64,000 nucleotides of DNA from Taiwanofungus camphoratus (lineage: Eukaryota; Basidiomycota; Agaricomycetes; Polyporales; Taiwanofungaceae): positions 1,984,001 through 2,048,000 of the forward strand of contig CP021220.1 in assembly GCA_003999685.1 (NCBI GenBank), in the 5' to 3' direction. Position 1 is the first letter of the stretch. Each line of letters opens with the position of its first letter. The position numbers and the translations under genes were made by a program. The notes beneath the pieces were generated by a model that was given only the letters and a program-made list of their open reading frames with translations, made no database searches and had not been told where the DNA came from. Below, one piece after another: positions 1 to 10,640 of this stretch.

Positions 1-566
1 AGTTAGTATACCCACATCCTGTATTTCCAAGGCGTTTGTGTACCTTCTACCCTTGGAGATTCTAGGGTTACACAATGGCTACTCCACACCATATCGGGTC
101 GGGTGGTGCCCAGCTGATTGTTTTGTCTCTGACGAACACAAGCACACAATTTAATGCATATGCACTGATACATGTACCACGTACGCTACACGGTAGCGTG
201 GACTTTGTCCATACGCTGATCAGTGGAGGATATATCTTAAGGTCTTCTTCGAACAGAGAGCCTCGCTCGCAGCAGGTCCGTCATACGCGATACTCTCGCA
301 TAGCGCAGCTCACAGTGCGCAAACGGACAACTGTGCCTTCAACAGATCAAGTAAATCCTATGGCGGGGACGTAATTGGAGCACATTGGGCAACCAACGTA
401 GCGCATATAATGTAATTCCAAGCGACCATAAATGACTGCACGGCTATAATGCTCACATCCTGATTCCTTTACAAGATCATCATGATATTTGCATATTGCC
501 ATGGCATAAGATATGGTGAGCGTAGAAGAACATGTAAAAACAAGTGGACAGCCTGATAACGATCGT
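1..566. other. Left edge, no gene recognised
   Basis: No protein-family homology is visible here. A 99-codon plus-strand reading frame (75-374) has no recognisable domain and no convincing codon pattern. The stretch probably holds the 3' flank of the uS9 gene and the edge of an off-window gene. Confidence 0.4.
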
Positions 567-1112
567 TTAACGGTAACTGTACGGTGGACAATCTCAGCAT
601 TGCATACTATCTAAGGAGACAGAGAAAAGACACACGATTTTTGTCTGCGGGCACGAGCGCCAGCACCACCGAACTTCTTCGGCTCCATTCTCCTCGGGTC
701 CGCGATAAGCAATGTTCTGTCGTACGCCACCAGCTTCTTCTTCAACTCCATAGCACTGTATGCGTCGACATACTTGGCGTAATAGGCAACGAGCGCTTTG
801 GCAATCGCTTGGCGGATAGCATATACTTGCGAGGTGTGTCCACCACCCTTTACGCGTACACGAATATCCATGATCCCGAACGAATCTTCACCGGCGACGA
901 GAACAGGCTCATATACCTTGAGACGGAGAATCTCAGGGTTCAGGAGGCTGATGGGCGAGCCGTTGATGTGAATAAGACCACGCCCCTCCTTCGCGTGAGC
1001 GACCGCAGTCGCGGTCTGCGATACTGATTAACAAATTCCTTCCACAAGATCAAGCCTTGTAATATACCTTCTTTTTGCCGAATGTCTGCACGGCCTTTGC
1101 TGACGATGCCAT
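567..1112 (-). CDS. RPS16: 40S ribosomal protein S16 (uS9)
   Basis: Cytosolic small-subunit protein whose C-terminal tail reaches the decoding P site. I read three exons: 1112-1068 ([15 protein letters not shown]), 1015-636, and a 10-nt last exon 576-567. The last exon completes the universally conserved K-S-Y-R C-terminus, split as TC|T TAC CGT TAA. Internal landmarks are [19 protein letters not shown] and [12 protein letters not shown]. Total length is 144 aa, against 143 in yeast, with exact frame closure, so the start and tiny final exon are well supported. It is transcribed away from the mitochondrial uL4 gene. Seen: exons and motifs. Family knowledge: function. Confidence 0.95.
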
Positions 1113-1556
1113 TTGTTGAAAGAGAGGACTAGCCTGGGTTATGGGCAACGCGAATGGCTATAGAAACAGGAGCTTCAGCATGATGGTGAGGGGCGAAAGC
1201 AGAACGAGAACAAGCAACAGATGTCATCCTAGATGCACAGGCCGGATCCATCCCATTCGAGCGCATTTTCTCCACAGAAACCGTTACAGCAAAACAAGAT
1301 AGCCTTCAACCGCATCTTGGACAGTCGGAAAACATACACTCACCCCTCCGAATGTCTTCTAAAATTTGCAGGACGTATGAGGACAGTCGACAGTGCTGCT
1401 ACCCACTACCTGGTCGAGAACTTTCCCACGCTCACAAATCTGTCCCTACTGCGTAGGCGCTCGTCGCTCGCACACTGCTTCTCATATGTTGTCTGCGATA
1501 AGGCGCGCTCTGTGGCAGGCAGGTTGACCCTTTGTCTGTAGATCTGCGTACTGATC
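1113..1556. promoter_or_regulatory. Divergent spacer between RPS16 and uL4m
   Basis: About 440 bp separate the two start codons and must hold both promoters. An ATG at 1488 begins a short basic, presequence-like peptide (MLSAIRRALWQA), but it cannot be spliced in frame to the uL4m exon with the acceptors I can see, so I treat it as leader or spacer. Confidence 0.4.
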
Positions 1557-2481
1557 TTGTGCTCTGTGAAGCCACCCCGACTTGCTTGTCGCCGACTATC
1601 GACTGTGACGAGTGCTGAGACGCCGTCCGTCACCTCTTTAGCGGCACAACCTGGTCAACATGCCATATCGACACCTTCACCGGGGCTGAGCAAGGCCCCC
1701 GGGGGCACTCCCACAGAGTTTCCCAACGGTACCTACTATGGCTCTCAGGCTCTGTGACGTTGATTCATTTTAAGACTGCACAGCGTCACCATTCGTCAAA
1801 CCTTTATACTTGACCATGTCCTCCCTGGTGCATCCTGGAGAGGCTAGCTCTTCAGCGTCAGATAGTGTTGTGGAACTGGACCCTTTCATTTTCTCGCATC
1901 CTATCCGTCGGGACATTCTACATCTATGCGTCGTGCACTACTTGGACTATATTCGACAAGGAACAGCTTCCACCAAGACACGCGGTGAAGTGCGCGGGTC
2001 AGGACGCAAGATACGACCCCAGAAAGGCACAGGACAGGCGCGTCTAGGCGACGGACAGAGTCCAATGTTACGTGGAGGAGGCGTCGCCTTCGGCCCGAAG
2101 CCTCGGGACTTCAGCACAAAGCTGAATAGGAAGGTCATCCAAATGGGCATGCGTGTGGCGTTGAGTGCAAGGGTGAAGGAGAACGCCCTCGGAGTCGTGG
2201 AGAGCTTGGAATGGCCCAGCGCCAAGACTAAGGACCTGGCGGAGAGGATCGAAGAGTTGGGATGGAGGAAGACGCTCTTCGTATCAGGACTGGATTCGGT
2301 GCCGGAGGGTCTGAAGAGGGCAAGCAGTAACATCTACAAGGTGCAAACCACTACTGCGCCGGAGCTGAAGGTATACGATTTGGTGAAATGGCCCAGAGTG
2401 GTTCTTGACCTTGCAGCGGTAGAGTGGTTCGAGCGGACACTCGGGAAGCCGGTTGTGCCTCCGCGAGTCTACGCATTGTAA
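1557..2481 (+). CDS. Mitochondrial large-subunit ribosomal protein uL4m
   Basis: Component of the mitochondrial 54S subunit lining the exit tunnel. Two exons are read: 1557-1728 and 1784-2481 (intron gtacct...cacag), giving 289 aa, the usual length of fungal uL4m. The N-terminus is basic with an R-R-L-S-T segment typical of a matrix presequence. The conserved core follows: HPIRRDILHLCVVHYLD, RQGTASTKTRGEV, SGRKIRPQKGTGQARLGD and SPMLRGGGVAFGPKPRDF. The start is the weakest point, because an upstream ATG at 1488 also encodes a presequence-like stretch but I find no in-frame junction. The gene shares a divergent promoter region with cytosolic RPS16. Confidence 0.9.
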
Positions 2482-2667
2482 TAATTCTGCCGTTCATGAT
2501 GTTTACATCTGTTCGAACAATCGAGACATGCATTCTTCCTTGAGATCAGATGGTACACGGCGAACGGTAACGATTCCCATTTTTTACACACTACAGTGAA
2601 TATCTTTACTATCTGTTTTGAAGCACAATGATATGCAAAAACTTCAAACGGAAGTATTTATATTGTG

Positions 2668-2673
2668 ACGCGT
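2668..2673. promoter_or_regulatory. MCB-like ACGCGT box upstream of RAD51
   Basis: ACGCGT followed at once by CACGTG lies about 155 bp before the RAD51 start codon. In yeasts ACGCGT is the MBF site that gives G1/S expression of DNA repair genes. Here the role is inferred from sequence and position only; a six-base match is weak evidence on its own. Confidence 0.4.
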
Positions 2674-2827
2674 CCACGTGACGAAACGCGCCGCGATCTC
2701 ACCCCTGCCATGAATGATGGTAAACGCCAATCATCTAGTGTGTCTTCGGCCTTCTTTGTCTGCACCAATTCATCCTTCCATATTCTCTCCCCCAAACTAG
2801 TACAGAAACTTCTTGTGAACAACTACA

Positions 2828-4087
2828 ATGGCATCTCAATCGCAAGGATCTCAGAACGACGAAGAGGAAGTTCAGGTATCTGGACCTCTCCTTATTCAGA
2901 AGCTCCAGGAAGCCGGGATCAACGCCCAGGACGTCAAGAAACTTGCAGAGACAGGACTTCATACTGTAGAAGCAGTTGCATACACGCCGAAGAAGACTCT
3001 CATGCAAATCAAGGGTATCTCAGAACAGAAGGCTGATAAGATTCTTGCAGAAGGTTTGCAGTGAACGCTTTGCTCTAAGTCGTACATCTGACCTCGTACT
3101 GCGTGAACAGCGCATAAGATTATTCCGCTTGGATTCCAAAGTGCCACAGAAGTTCATGCCCGCCGATCAGAGCTCGTTCACATCACTACTGGCTCTAAAA
3201 ACCTTGATGCCTTACTCGGCGGTGGTGTCGAGACTGGTGCCATCACTGAGCTCTTTGGTGAATTCCGCACGGGGAAATCGCAAATATGTCATACTCTTGC
3301 TGTCACATGTCAATTACCTATCGACATGGGCGGCGGTGAGGGCAAGTGTCTATACATCGACACGGAAGGCACCTTCCGTCCGGTGCGATTGTTGGCGGTT
3401 GCGGAGAGGTTGGGACTGAGTGGAGATGAGGTTTTGGACAATGTGGCCTGTGCGCGGGCGTACAATGCCGATCATCAGATGCAGCTTTTGACTGGGGCGA
3501 GTGCGCTCATGTCTGAGTCGAGGTCAGTCTCTGGCTATATGCGTGTACACGTGCTACGATTGACTGGATCAATTCACGCCCATGCAGATTCTGTTTGCTA
3601 ATTGTCGACTCATGTACCGCCCTTTACCGTACGGACTTCAGTGGGCGTGGTGAACTCGCAGCGCGCCAGGCCCATCTTGGGAAGTTCCTTCGCACATTGC
3701 AACGGCTCGCCGACGAAGTACGAGTCTCTTCTCAATACTAATTTGTCCTCCCTGACGCCGGTCCCTTATTCGCAGTTCGGCATTGCTGTGGTCATGACCA
3801 ACCAAGTAATGTCGAATCCGGACGCCTCGGCTGGTCCGTATATGGCAAACGAAAAGAAGCCAGTTGGTGGTAATATTTTGGCGCATGCGTCGACTACTCG
3901 GTAAATAGTATTCATGTCTTATTGTTTTGGGTCCTCGCCGCTGATTGAAACTTGTAGTATACAGCTCAAGAAGGGTAGAGGAGCAAATCGTCAAGCAAAG
4001 ATTTATGACTCACCGTGCCTACCGGAGTCGGAGACTCAGTTCGCTATTCTATCAAGTGGTATCGGAGATCCAGAAGAGGACGCATGA
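2828..4087 (+). CDS. RAD51: RAD51 recombinase
   Basis: Forms nucleoprotein filaments on single-stranded DNA and catalyses strand exchange in homologous recombination. Five exons: 2828-3053, 3111-3522, 3588-3717, 3776-3900, 3958-4087; total 340 aa, the normal RAD51 length. The N-terminal helix-hairpin-helix region reads [20 protein letters not shown] and [14 protein letters not shown]. The ATPase core has Walker [10 protein letters not shown] (the usual GKT is GKS here), Walker B LLIVDS, then [23 protein letters not shown] and HASTTRLQLKKGRG. N-terminal VEAVAY and GGGEGK motifs favour RAD51 over DMC1. The ATG follows a short leader about 350 bp after the uL4m stop, so the genes are separately promoted. 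Confidence 0.95.
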
Positions 4088-4415
4088 GACGGTACAGTTC
4101 ATTGTGTCTTTTTATCCAGTCCCTTTATGGGGGTTTGTACGTCATGTGTAAGATTGTCGAGTAGACAGTTATCCGGCGAAGAACGACCATTTCATTACAC
4201 CCGGGCGCCAAAAGCAAGTCACCTAGTACTATATACTACAAGGTTGATGATTATACAGTTGTGTCATAGTCCAGTTGAATGGGTCTGGATCCAGTTGAGT
4301 GGAAATGACAGTGATAGCGGTGTACAGAGTCGATCTATCTAAGAATACACCCTCCGTAGCGGTCTTTTGTAAGCAAGACTATGGTTGAGCAAATATGACG
4401 CGACCGCCTTGCATT
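4088..4415. other. Convergent 3' spacer RAD51 / PGDH
   Basis: About 330 bp between two converging stop codons. I see no coding signal; it should hold both polyadenylation regions. Confidence 0.5.
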
Positions 4416-5870
4416 TTACGCCAATAACCGTGTGAGGATGTTGGCGCTCGTCTTGCTGATGAGTTCCCGGAGCTTGTTCACGTCCTGTGGGCTGACGTCC
4501 GCAATATCCGCCATCAGGTATGCCACGTCGCCCTTCGAGTCCGAATACTGTTTCTCGACGTTGTACGGCGATAACACCTCGTTCACCTGACGCAGCACCC
4601 CCGGGATGTTGTTATGCACATGGCATACACGCACGTGAGTACCCTGCTCCGCCGTAATCGCGCGCAGGTCCACCTCCGGGAAGTTAACCGAACCCAGGCT
4701 AGAGCCGTAATTCAAGTAGCGCACGAGCGCGGAGGACACCTCCTCACCGATCATGCGCTGTGCCTCCTCCGTGGACCCGCCTATGTGCGGGGTCAGGATG
4801 ACATTCGAGAGGGAGCGCAACTCACTTGCCCAGGAATTGAGCTGATCGCCGAATGGGGCACCGTTCGAGCCCGGCTCTGCGGGAAAGACATCGAGCGCCG
4901 CACCTGCGAGATGCCCTGACTTCACGGCATTGATCATCGCTGGGATGTCGACAACTCGGCCACGCGCGTTGTTGATAAGGTAAGCCCCCTTCTTCATTTC
5001 CGCAAGCTGCCCTGTCGAGATCATCTCTATCGTCTCAGGTAATTCCGGGACGTGAAGAGTAACGAAATCGGAATTATTGAGGAGGACGGTCAGGGTCTCA
5101 ACTTGACGTGCTGAACCGAGCGGCATGATGTTGATGACATCGTAGAAGAGTACGCGCATACCAAACGCTTCCGCGAGCACGGACAGTTGTGATCCGATGT
5201 GACCATACCCAATGATACCGAGGGTTTTTCCGCGTATTTCCCAGCAACCCTTGGACTGCTTGTTCCAGATGCCTTGGCGCATTTCCCAAGAGCGCTGGAA
5301 GTATTGTCGAGAGAGGGCAATGATCTCGGATATCACGAGCTCTGCAACCGAGCGCGAGTTGGAGAAGGGAGAATTGAAGACAGGGATGCCGGCTTTGGCA
5401 GCTGTGTCCAGGTCGACCTGGTTGGTGCCTATGCAGAAGCAGCCAATGACAAGGAGCTGTTAACATCTTCACATCAGCATGTACTTTTTGGCGACCATGT
5501 CGGGGTCAAAACTCACCTTGGATGCTGCTTTGATGACCCGCTCTGTGATTTTCGTCTTGCTGCGAATGCCGATCGCATGGTAAGAGCCAATTTTCTCAAC
5601 CAGTTCATCCTCGGACATGGCCTTTGTATGATGGTCGACGTGGAACCCCTGGGTCTGGAAAGCCTTGACAGCTTCCTGACTGATGTTCTCGAGAATGAGC
5701 AGCCTCAAGTCTTCATTGTCAACGGGATGCAAGACTCTCGGCACGCGAACTGCAGTAGATGCTATGGAGTCTCGACGGTACCGTTCATGGAGATTGGTAG
5801 TCGACGGAGACATTGAAGCAGATACGACGTTAGCCGGCTTGGAGGTCGGGATAGAAACTGCAGAAGTCAT
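4416..5870 (-). CDS. SER33: D-3-phosphoglycerate dehydrogenase (serine biosynthesis)
   Basis: Oxidises 3-phosphoglycerate to 3-phosphohydroxypyruvate with NAD+, the first step of serine synthesis. Two exons: 5870-5517 and 5456-4416 (60-bp intron, phase 0), 464 aa against 469 in yeast Ser3. The Rossmann glycine motif is IIGYGHIGSQLSVLAEAFGM. Catalytic blocks are NNARGRVVD (Arg), DVFPAEP (Glu) and LTPHIGGST (His). The C-terminus from about residue 390 is an ACT domain, HNNIPGVLRQVNEVL, the usual place for serine feedback. It starts 278 bp from the divergent HIS7 start, with TGACTC boxes between them, which suggests joint control by amino-acid supply. Confidence 0.95.
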
Positions 5871-6148
5871 TTTCGGCTAGCGAGCTTTATAGAAGGGTCG
5901 AGCGTCTGGGGGAGACCGGGGTGCGCTAAGGGAGGTTACGTTCAGAGAATCCAGAGTCAATGTCAGGAGTCACACTGGCGCTCGTTTGGCGCCCATAAAT
6001 TGAGGCGCCATTTATACGCCATTCACGAAAATCACAGGATAAGATAAGATAAGATTTTTTGGGCCTTGAATCTGCAGCTGCACAGTATTCACAATGACTC
6101 GATGACCTTGATTTCACTTGTCCTTGTATTCTCACTTCTGATAACCTC
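5871..6148. promoter_or_regulatory. Shared SER / HIS7 promoter with Gcn4-type and GATA sites
   Basis: Three TGACTC cores lie here: GAGTCA at 5954-5959 and 5967-5972, and TGACTC at 6095-6100. TGACTC is the classic core bound by Gcn4/Cpc1 in front of fungal amino-acid genes. A tandem GATAA repeat (three units from 6038) matches AreA/Nit2-type GATA factor sites. Chance would give roughly 0.14 TGACTC per 278 bp on both strands. Seen: the motifs. Known: the factors in other fungi. Inferred: joint general amino-acid control of both genes. Confidence 0.7.
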
Positions 6149-7924
6149 ATGGATCTTTACCTTCTCGATTACGGCGCGGGAAACGTTCAGAGTTTGGCCA
6201 ACACCCTGACGAAGTTGGGCTACGAGTTTCAGTGGATATCATCTCCTGCAGACTTCGACAAGGCCACTGTCAGTTTCTGTTCCTTCCACCAAAATTTTCA
6301 GTATGGCATATGCCGACCAGTAGTATGTTTATAGAGTCTGATATTTCCAGGAGTTGGTGCATTCGGAAGCGCCATTGATGGGCTGAATGCTCGGGGCTAT
6401 CTCCAGCCTCTGCGGAAGTACATCGACTCAGGACGACCCTACTTTGGAATCTGCATCGGGCTACAGGTACTATTTCAGAAGTCAACAGAATCGCCCTCGT
6501 CAAAAGGCCTCGGGTTGATCCCTTCTATTATTGAGGAGTTCAGCAACGCCGACAAGTCAGTCCCTCACATGGGCTGGAATTCGGTCCAGTTCCTCGATTC
6601 GGGGGCAGAGACGCACGAGGGTTTGGACGAATCATCCCATTATTACTATGTCCACTCATATTGTGCAAAATATGATTGGAATACCCCGGAAGCAGCCCAG
6701 TGGGCTCATACTACAACACAGTATGGACAGGAATTATTTGTCGCGACCGTCCGTAAAGGCAACGTTTTCGGTTGCCAGTTCCACCCCGAAAAATCGGGCA
6801 CTGCAGGCCTCAAGCTTCTTGATGCGTGGCTAAGTAAACCAGAATCATCTCGTGTCTCAACACCTCCCACCCTTCCAATTCATCGTCTTCCCAGATCGAA
6901 TGATGGCTTCACAAAACGCATTGTCGCATGCATGGATGTCCGATCGAACGATGACGGCGACCTCGTCGTAACGAAGGGCGATCAATACGACGTGCGCGAG
7001 AAGGCCCCTTCCCTATCCAGCGGCGTTGGTACGGATGCCTGGCGCTCACACACCGCCGGCGCCGTGCGTAATCTCGGCAAGCCCGTCGCACTTGCCGCAA
7101 GATACTACGCAGCAGGCGCAGACGAGATTTGCCTCATGAATATCACGTCCTTCCGCCATTCGCCGCTGCAAGATCAACCCATGCTTGCCGTCGTGCGTGC
7201 AGCAGCCGAGCAGGTCTTCGTGCCGCTCACGATCGGCGGCGGGATCAAGGATAGCATTGATCCTGATGGTACGCCGCGCTCCGCACTCGAGATCGCTGGC
7301 GCGTATTTCCGTGCTGGGGCGGACAAGGTAAGCATCGCCACTGAGGCGGTATTTGCCGTTGAACGGATGCGAGAGCGTGTCAAAGACGGAAGCCCGGGCG
7401 AGGGTGATGGCACGAGTGCTATCGAGACAATTGCCCATGCCTATGGGCGCCAAGCAGTTGTTGTCTCGATTGACCCCCGCAGGGTATATGTCGACCCGAG
7501 TAATAATGGGCCTTACCAGGATGAACTTATTTTTGGAAAACCCGACGGCGCGGAGAAAGAGCGTGGCAAGGCGTGGTGGTATCAGTGTACCGTAAAAGGG
7601 GGTCGAGAGAACCGGCCCCTCTCAGTCGTGCAGCTTGCTAAGGGCGTGGAGAAGCTAGGCGCGGGTGAGATAATTCTCAACAGCATCGACCGTGACGGGA
7701 CAGGGCTTGGGTTCGATACTGATCTGATTGCGCTCGTGAGAAAGAACGTGCGGATACCTGTCGTGGCGAGTAGCGGAGCTGGTAGGAAGGAGCACTTCGT
7801 TGAGGTGTTTAAGCAGACGAATGTGGAGGCTGCTCTTGCTGCGGGCATCTTTCACCGTGGAGAAGTTGGAATTGATGAGGTGAAGGAGGAACTTCTGGTA
7901 AATAATATCAACGTAAGAACTTGA
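6149..7924 (+). CDS. HIS7: Imidazole glycerol phosphate synthase (fused HisH-HisF)
   Basis: Bifunctional step of histidine synthesis: glutaminase plus cyclase, producing IGP and AICAR. Two exons, 6149-6268 and 6335-7924, 569 aa (yeast His7 is 552). The N-terminal class-I amidotransferase part has LDYGAGNVQSL, IFPGVGAFGSA, the nucleophile region FGICIGLQ (Cys) and FHPEKSG (His and Glu). The C-terminal HisF barrel has RIVACMDV, LTIGGGIKD, VVSIDPRRVYV, ILNSIDRDGTG and VVASSGAG. The ATG opens directly into the MDLYLLDYGAGN block, so the start is secure. It shares its promoter with the serine gene on the other strand and converges on PAL1. Confidence 0.96.
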
Positions 7925-8422
7925 TAAATTATTCTTCTTCGTCCGAGATCCGATTTAGGTGCAAAGTTCACAGGCGTTGGTTTTTCAGCGGAATAGGTTA
8001 TTCAGTAACGATCAATGTACATACATATGGAAGAAGAGGCCTTAAAAGAAGGTGGTACTTTACCGACAATCAAGATTCCAGCTACAAAAAGTACAATAGA
8101 GAATGTGTCTCTGGAATGAAGCAGTAAATATCTGAGAGAACGTCGTCGGTATCAAGAGGCGAAGGAAAGAGTAGTAAGACAGAAGACGGTTAAGGACGAG
8201 TCTCGGCAGGAATACGAAGCTGGCGAACCAGAAAGCGATCTTCGGGCTCGAAAAGGCGAACCGTATGGATAGTCCTTTCCGAGTGGTGTGACATGTCTGC
8301 GGTGTAAACAGGAAAAGGGGGGGACGGAGAGCAATATTTAGGAGGAAGGCATACGATCGCCCTCGCGTGGCGGTTCATCAACGACGTACGTGTGTATAAA
8401 GGAGTTTCTTATCGTCTTTCAA
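7925..8422. other. Convergent spacer HIS7 / PAL1
   Basis: About 500 bp between converging genes. Only short frames without homology are present; presumed 3' untranslated regions. Confidence 0.5.
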
Positions 8423-10081
8423 TCATTTCGAACCCCTCACCACACCCCTGACTTTCTTCAGGAGGCTAGTCTTCCTGCCCAGTCCGGGGGACCCGGCAGC
8501 ACCGCCAATAGTACCATCGAAGTATCCGGGGACGTTCTCGCCAGGAGGACTTCCCCCGCCTTTCATGGCAGGCGTCGCTGGCAGTGACTTCTCCTTGTTG
8601 GGCGGTAAGGGATCCTCAACGTACACGTAGCCACCCTCATCTGAAGCGCTCGTCGGCGACAGGTCGTCTCTCCGTACGTTACTTACGTTGGCGGCACGCC
8701 CAAAGCGACCAAGGAACGAGTTCTGCGGGCGGTGAGTGGGCCTGGTGACGTGTGCGGCCGTTGTCGAATGTGTGGCGGCAGAGTTCTCCGTAGACGAGGT
8801 CGGTGACGGGTCGCGATCACCTCCAACAAGGTGCGCGTTGTCGTCGGGTCCCATTGGAACGTTAGGCGCATCCCGCATCTGGCGGATCCGGCGGATGATG
8901 GACTTGTTGCGCTTTGGAGCGCCCGGGGAAGGAGGGTCACCACCAGGGGAAATCGGGGCGGGTACCTCACCATCCTCAATAAAGATTGGCTGAGGAGGAG
9001 GTAACGCAGCGCGACGGGCACGGTCAGACTGCTGGCGACGGCTGGAAGGTGGCTGGGCATCGTCTATGTAGTCACGGTATCTATCGCGTGGGTTTCGCTC
9101 GTCTTTGGAGCGCCTCGTGTTAGCATTGCCTGCCAACCCATGACGCGATGACACAGTGTACTCCCCGCTGGGGCGTGAGGTAGGGCCACCGCCAGCAGAA
9201 AAGTCTTCGAATGGTTCGGGTTCGTGCATGCCCCAAGCCTCCGCAATAGCGTCATGATTCTTCTTCTTCGGTGCCTCGTACGGCACGTATACATCCGGCG
9301 ACGGGTATGGAGACTCGTACCTGCCGCTGGAATTTATTTCTTGTGCAGCCGCAAGAGCTCGCTTGTCTGCATCGGTGACAGCGCTCCATGCCAGCATAGG
9401 TGCTTTCGTACGATGCCGGTTGCGAGATGGTGCGCATGCATCAAAGGGACCATCGTGGTGGAACACTACAAATAAACGGGTCAGAATTGGGCCGCCATAG
9501 GACCTGGTAAAGTGGGTAGGGACGCACTAGGACCGACTCCAGAGAAATCCAGCCTATCGATGACATCCGCGTGCGAAGAGCCCTTCTTGGACGCCCGTGT
9601 GCGACCGCCTGACTTGGACTTTTCGGCGGAATTGGCTGCGCGAAGGACTGAGTCCTGCGATAGGGACCGACGAGATGCAGGAGCTACGGGAGGTCTCGAG
9701 CTGGGATGGCTAAATAAGTTGACAGAGCCATAACAACAATGCTTCAATGCGATTGGAATTAACGTACGATGGCATTTCAGTCTGACTGCGGCCTATCCTG
9801 TTGCGAGGGTTCTGATCCGTCGTCCGTAGTTGGACGGTATCACGGACAGCCTCGACGACGTTATCGCGACTCATTGGGGAAGAAGGGAATTGCCTCTTAG
9901 CTGGAGAAGCCTTCGCCTGGACCTTTGGTGGTGTAGGGGGAGGTCTTTGAGTGGTTTGATGGAGAGGTGAGTTCCTCGTTAGTGTCGGAACACCGTAGGA
10001 TGAAAAAGATGGGGTGTGCAATGACGGATCGCTGAATGGATCAGAGGGAGTCCGATGGCGGTGAGATTTAGAGACTTGCAT
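8423..10081 (-). CDS. PAL1: Pal1-family cell morphogenesis protein
   Basis: Fungal Pal1 proteins sit at the cell cortex and endocytic sites and help keep cell shape. Three coding exons: 10081-9768, 9709-9504, 9465-8423, 520 aa with exact frame closure. The diagnostic block begins exon 3: VFHHDGPFDACAPSRN, then KAPMLAW and YDEFVP-like YVPYEAPKKKNHDAIAEAWG. The rest is proline-, serine- and arginine-rich and probably disordered. The first in-frame ATG is 10081; upstream a clean intron (gtaagt at 10147 to an acceptor just before the ATG) interrupts the 5' leader. Seen: Pal1 block and splice sites. Inferred: cortical role from family. Confidence 0.87.
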
Positions 10082-10087
10082 CGCTCT

Positions 10088-10147
10088 GCTAGAAGAAGGG
10101 GGCACAGATTCGATTCAACGGTCAGGCGATTAACTTCGGCAACTTAC
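10088..10147 (-). other. 5' UTR intron of PAL1
   Basis: Starts gtaagt at 10147 and ends in a pyrimidine-rich stretch with ctag just ahead of the PAL1 ATG. No ATG is visible in the exon sequence upstream of it, so it splits the leader rather than the coding region. Confidence 0.6.
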
Positions 10148-10640
10148 TGATTGTGACACCGCAGCGCCTACAGCAAGAGATGTGCCAGTAGTGAAGCTTA
10201 CAGACTACGACACTCGGTACAGTACAAAAAGACAGGAAACATAAAGGGGTTCGTGGTGGTAAAAAGCAGAGCTGGATAGGAAGGGTGAGCAGCTGGGGGC
10301 GCTGGTCAAGGGGGACTGCTCCAATCAACAGCGCCCCACTTTGTCAGCCTTCCTCATTTGGGGGTCCGCCAAAGCCTATTTTCCATTTACGGTTCGACTG
10401 TTATCTATTTATGGGTGCGAGGAGGCTGGTTTACTAGACCCGTGCTAGCTCGACCTCCTTCAAGACCTTAGCCTAAGCAGATAAGCACTGGCAAATCAAG
10501 ATGATTTCACTGAAATACACCATTCATACATCTGGAACCTGTTTTAGCACGGTACACTGGCCACGCACTCTCTACTGTACCACCTGCGGAAAAATTTGAA
10601 TGCAAACATAGGTCCAGTCGCGAAATAATCAACGAAGCGA
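10148..10640. other. PAL1 promoter and MetE-like 3' flank
   Basis: About 490 bp with no coding signal; holds the PAL1 upstream region and the tail of the next minus-strand gene. Confidence 0.45.

Noticed and set aside
75-374. A 99-codon plus-strand frame at the left edge
   Set aside because: No homology or codon signal; likely chance.
1488-1541. Presequence-like MLSAIRRALWQA as first exon of uL4m
   Set aside because: No acceptor gives an in-frame join, and the model from 1557 already gives the family length of 289 aa.
2828-4087. DMC1 rather than RAD51
   Set aside because: The N-terminal HTVEAVAY and GGGEGK motifs are of RAD51 type.
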